Made by a program: the position numbers and the translations under genes. A stretch of 64,000 bases of DNA from Hymenobacter ruricola (GTDB taxonomy: Bacteria; Bacteroidota; Bacteroidia; Cytophagales; Hymenobacteraceae): positions 186,001 to 250,000 of the forward strand of contig NZ_JADQDM010000005.1 of assembly GCF_015694525.1 (NCBI RefSeq). Direction: 5' to 3'. Each line of letters opens with the position of its first letter. The stretch's first letter is position 1. The notes under the pieces were generated by a model. That model was not told where the DNA came from, searched no databases, and saw only the letters and a program-made list of their open reading frames with translations. Positions 61,248-64,000 of this stretch are shown here, in pieces.

Positions 61248-61628
61248 ATGTACGTCTACATCCTCACCAATCCCAAGCGCACGGTTCTGTACATTGGCGT
61301 GACCAATGACCTGCCCCGGCGATTGGATGAGCATAGCAGCGGGTTGGGAGAAACGGGCAAATTCACCGGCCATTACCAATGCAATCTGCTGGTGTATGCA
61401 GAATTATTGCCCGATGCAAACCAGGCCATTGCGCGGGAAAAGCAACTCAAGAAGTGGGAAAGGGCGAAGAAAGAGGCGCTTGTTGAAAGCCTCAACCCGA
61501 CGTGGGCGGCCATTGAGTTGGAAACGTGGGATGGCGGGACGGAAATCAGCGGCGAAGCTTTGCAAAGCCGGCTAAGAATGATTAGCGCGCAACGAAGCGG
61601 GCGAGATGTCTCGACAAGCTCGACATGA
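61248..61628 (+). CDS. GIY-YIG endonuclease flanked by palindromic repeats
   Basis: This 126-residue protein has a GIY-YIG domain in the first 90 residues: VYI (3-5) and YIG (15-17) around a short loop, Arg24/Arg25, the helix DEHSSG, Glu64 in AREKQLKKWERAKKEAL, and the closing SLNPTW. This is the UvrC-like, COG2827 type of small nuclease. The last 10 residues (SGRDVSTSST) are encoded by a half copy of a family A palindrome that also supplies the stop codon, so the natural C-terminus may have been replaced. A full palindrome lies just upstream. The start is ATG at 61248. Confidence 0.82.
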   Translation: MYVYILTNPKRTVLYIGVTNDLPRRLDEHSSGLGETGKFTGHYQCNLLVYAELLPDANQAIAREKQLKKWERAKKEALVESLNPTWAAIELETWDGGTEISGEALQSRLRMISAQRSGRDVSTSST

Positions 61629-61629
61629 C
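61601..61629. repeat. half copy of a family A palindrome
   Basis: GCGAGATGTCTCGACAAGCT and then CGACATGAC equal the right arm of family A without the left arm. The TGA stop of the GIY-YIG gene (61626-61628) is within it. Confidence 0.92.
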
Positions 61630-61737
61630 GGGCGACGTGTTGCCTTGGCCCGGGCATAGAACGGCCCCGCAACACAACCCCATTCCCCCAAACGGGGTAA
61701 AGCCACCCCATGCGGCCGCCATCCGGCCCGCAGCTTT

Positions 61738-63075
61738 ATGGCAATGGAAGGGTTAACGAAAATTGACGACCTCGGCAAGCCGCGCGTGGTGATTGTGGGC
61801 GGCGGCTTCGGCGGGCTGGAGCTGGCCAAGGCGCTGGCCCACGCCCCGGTGCAGGTGGTGCTGATTGACAAGCAGAACTACCACACGTTTCAGCCGCTGC
61901 TCTACCAGGTGGCTTCGGCGGGGCTGGATGAAGGCGACATCGTGTCGCCGTTTCGCAAAATCCTGAACGAGCAGGACAACTTCTACTTCCGGCTGGCCGA
62001 GGTGCTGTCCGTGGATGCCCAGGCCCAGATTGTGGAAACCAGCATCGGCTGCGTGCGCTACGACTACCTGGTGCTGGCCACCGGCGCCACCACCAACTAC
62101 TTCGGCGACGCGCAGATGGAAAAAAACGCCATCGCCATCAAGAGCGTGGAAGACGCCCTGGAGCTGCGCAACACCGTCCTGTCCAACTTCGAGCAGGCCC
62201 TGCAGCTCGGCGACATGGAGCAGCTCAACAGCCTGCTCGACTTCGTGATTGTGGGCGGCGGCCCCACCGGCGTCGAGATTGCCGGGGCCCTGAGCGAGCT
62301 GCGCACCCACGTGTTTCCGAAGGACTACCGCGAAATCGACTTCAAGGAGATGGACATTCACCTGGTGCAAAGCGGGCCGGTGCTGCTCAAGGGCATGTCG
62401 GCCAACGCCTCGGAGCAGGCCCTGAAGTCCTTGCAGAAGTTTGGGGTGCAGGTGTGGCTCGATGCGCGGGTGAAGTCCTACGACGGCTACACGGCCACGC
62501 TCAACACCGGCCAGCAGCTGGTGGCGCGCACCCTCATCTGGGCGGCCGGCGTCACGGGGGCGCCCATCAAGGGCCTCGACGCGGGCTGCCTGCTGCCCGG
62601 CAACCGCTACGCCGTGGACGTGTACAACCGCGTGCAGGGCTACGAAAACGTCTTCGCCGTCGGCGACATTGCCCTGATGAAAACGCCCGAGTACCCCGAC
62701 GGCCACCCCATGGTGGCCCAGCCCGCCCTGCAACAGGGCCGCCGGCTGGGCGAAAACCTGCACCGCGTGCTCACCCACCGCCTCATGGAGCCCTTTCACT
62801 ACGACGACAAGGGTGCCATGGCCACCATCGGCCGCAACCACGCCGTGGCCGACATCAAGCTCTTCGGCAAGGAATACCACCTCGACGGCTTCCTGGCTTG
62901 GCTGGCCTGGAGCGTGGTGCACGTGGTGTCGCTCATCGGCTTCCGCAACCGCCTGATGGTGCTCTTGCAGTGGACCTGGAGCTACTTCAGCTACGACAAG
63001 GGCCTGCGCTACATCATCGGCAAGACCCGGGCCCCGCTGGTAGAAGCGGACGTGGAGGGCAAGGCGATAGTGTGA
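61738..63075 (+). CDS. type II NADH dehydrogenase
   Basis: This 445-residue FAD protein transfers electrons from NADH to quinone without proton pumping. The FAD-binding VVIVGGGFGGLELAKAL is at residues 17-33, the NADH-binding DFVIVGGGPTGVEIAGAL near 177, and the FAD C-terminal motif VFAVGDIALM near 310. The C-terminal third has an amphipathic or hydrophobic stretch (LAWLAWSVVHVVSLIGF) that can sit on the membrane. Length and motif order are normal. The ATG at 61738 was chosen. Confidence 0.92.
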   Translation: MAMEGLTKIDDLGKPRVVIVGGGFGGLELAKALAHAPVQVVLIDKQNYHTFQPLLYQVASAGLDEGDIVSPFRKILNEQDNFYFRLAEVLSVDAQAQIVETSIGCVRYDYLVLATGATTNYFGDAQMEKNAIAIKSVEDALELRNTVLSNFEQALQLGDMEQLNSLLDFVIVGGGPTGVEIAGALSELRTHVFPKDYREIDFKEMDIHLVQSGPVLLKGMSANASEQALKSLQKFGVQVWLDARVKSYDGYTATLNTGQQLVARTLIWAAGVTGAPIKGLDAGCLLPGNRYAVDVYNRVQGYENVFAVGDIALMKTPEYPDGHPMVAQPALQQGRRLGENLHRVLTHRLMEPFHYDDKGAMATIGRNHAVADIKLFGKEYHLDGFLAWLAWSVVHVVSLIGFRNRLMVLLQWTWSYFSYDKGLRYIIGKTRAPLVEADVEGKAIV

Positions 63076-63077
63076 GG

Positions 63078-63689
63078 CTAGCGCAGGGCTTCCAAACCCT
63101 CGCAGAAGTAGCGGAAGCTGGCGGAGGTATTGCGGGCCAAGTCGGTGCTTAGCTGTTCCGCAATTCGTTCGGCTACTTCTATTTTGAGGTATTTATTGAC
63201 GTAATAACCCCCTTCTCTCAACACTTTGTGCAGGGTTTCCCATGTGTCTACTATCGCGTCCGGGTCACGGTTCAGTCCTTTGAAGTGATGCGAACGCACC
63301 CGCGAATAAGCCGTTTGAATAGCCTGCCGGTCGCCTAGAAACCATGCTTCCAGTTCTGCAACGGCCAATCTGGTCAGCACCCGAAAAGGTTGATTGGGCC
63401 CGGCGGTTGTTTTGGTAAGCAGATGCGCCGCGCCCACTAGGTCTTCGAGCTTCTTTTTTACTTTGCGACAATCTGAGTCTGCGTCCATCAATATCACCAC
63501 GCGCAATTCGGGCTCGTGCGGAATCCGGCTGGCGTAGGTTTTCAGCAGGGATGGCAGCCGGAGCAACAGGGCGTCTTTGCCCCGATGCGGCACACAGCGC
63601 CACGTGTCGCCGGGTGGCAGCAGGCGAGGTAATAACTGATGCAGCGCCGCTTCGGCTGAAGGCTCTTCCAGCAAAAATTCAACGTGCAT
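63078..63689 (-). CDS. DUF4276 family protein (TOPRIM-like)
   Basis: This 203-residue protein has the N-terminal acidic strand MHVEFLLEEPSAEAAL, then a VVILMDADSDCRKVKKKLED loop (DxD) and VAELEAWFLGD, the pattern of DUF4276, which resembles TOPRIM nuclease or topoisomerase domains. It overlaps the end of the ATPase gene upstream by 11 bases, so the pair is co-translated. DUF4276 plus AAA ATPase pairs resemble OLD or PARIS-type defence modules, but this has not been shown for this pair. Confidence 0.82.
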   Translation of the reverse strand: MHVEFLLEEPSAEAALHQLLPRLLPPGDTWRCVPHRGKDALLLRLPSLLKTYASRIPHEPELRVVILMDADSDCRKVKKKLEDLVGAAHLLTKTTAGPNQPFRVLTRLAVAELEAWFLGDRQAIQTAYSRVRSHHFKGLNRDPDAIVDTWETLHKVLREGGYYVNKYLKIEVAERIAEQLSTDLARNTSASFRYFCEGLEALR

Positions 63690-64000
63690 CGGGAGCCGCG
63701 TTACGGGGGGATGCCAGCGGGTCGCCCACGGTGAAGAAATTGCTAGTCCACAAGTATCCCAGCGGCGAACCGTCCTCCACCATTTGCTTCACGTTGGGGA
63801 TGTCGGCCGTGCGCGTGGCCTTGGTGTAGCCATCGGGGCCCCGGTCCAAAATCCACACGTCTTCGGGCTCGAATGAATCCAGCAGAAAGGGCGAATGGGT
63901 AGCCACCAGCAACTGTCGCTGTTCGGAAGCTTTCATTAACTCCTCTGCTAGTCGCGTCAGCAAGCGCGGGTGTAGCTCGTTTTCCGGCTCCTCAATGCCC
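63679..64000 (-). CDS. AAA family ATPase (AAA_21/OLD-like), C-terminal part
   Basis: This is the C-terminal end of an SMC/ABC-like AAA ATPase that continues beyond the right edge. Walker B GIEEPENELHPRLL is at the window edge, followed by the LLVATHSPFLLDSFEPED His loop and VWILDRGPDGYTKATR. The stop overlaps the DUF4276 start. AAA_21 ATPases of this type act with a nuclease partner in several antiphage systems. The N-terminal part with Walker A is outside the window. Confidence 0.8.
   Translation of the reverse strand, partial: GIEEPENELHPRLLTRLAEELMKASEQRQLLVATHSPFLLDSFEPEDVWILDRGPDGYTKATRTADIPNVKQMVEDGSPLGYLWTSNFFTVGDPLASPRNAAPDAR

Overview
The window looks like chromosomal DNA of a GC-rich member of the Bacteroidota, most likely Hymenobacter or a close relative in the Cytophagales. 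The evidence is four secreted proteins with type IX secretion (T9SS) C-terminal sorting domains, upstream motifs of the Bacteroidota TAnnTTTG type, almost no Shine-Dalgarno sequences, an exosortase with a 'PLDGG' sorting-tail substrate, and housekeeping proteins of Bacteroidota type. The genus is inferred; there is no rRNA gene in the window to confirm it.

Layout. 1-5.1 kb is a minus-strand housekeeping run: yqeY-like, cvpA, pabA, alpha/beta hydrolase, CBS protein, a BamA/TamA-like outer-membrane protein and the first codons of a probable NAD kinase. pdxJ diverges from it. 6.0-6.4 kb is an unusual array of nine palindromic units with a 42-bp period, followed by mnmH, a large T9SS cargo protein and a MoxR ATPase. 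12.7-14.1 kb is a compact exosortase locus: a 71-residue substrate, the sortase and a membrane partner. 14.3-19.4 kb is a phenylacetyl-CoA epoxidase cluster in the order paaE-A-B-C-D-H. 20.2-26.7 kb is an arsenosugar biosynthesis cluster: ArsM, a DUF547 protein, two dedicated glycosyltransferases, two dehydrogenase/epimerase-type enzymes and radical SAM ArsS. 27-32.5 kb holds a second T9SS cargo protein and a secreted GH2 beta-galactosidase. 32.6-33.3 kb holds tRNA-Leu(UAA) and tRNA-Gly(GCC) with an HNH nuclease gene fitted between them. 33.4-46.5 kb holds mutS, a SpoU methyltransferase, a T9SS M36 metallopeptidase, a membrane DnaJ-like protein, TerC, YajQ, GNAT, Mpo1-like, a hotdog thioesterase, a NYN plus cold-shock-domain fusion and a YdjM-like membrane protein. 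46.7-50.1 kb is mfd. 50-61 kb is a mixed stretch of small secreted proteins, a DsbA-like oxidoreductase, an aldo/keto reductase, an AraC regulator, a YdeI-like protein and a repetitive T9SS adhesin-like protein. The window ends with a GIY-YIG gene, a type II NADH dehydrogenase and a DUF4276 plus AAA ATPase pair that runs off the edge.

The most striking non-coding feature is a set of long imperfect palindromes spread through the intergenic spaces. Most start with GTCAT and end with ATGAC and fall into at least three sequence families. A fourth, different family fills two gene junctions, where its last bases form the stop codon of the upstream gene. One small GIY-YIG endonuclease gene lies between a complete palindrome and a half palindrome, and its stop codon is inside the half copy. 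This suggests, but does not prove, a REP/RAYT-like partnership between a nuclease and the repeats.
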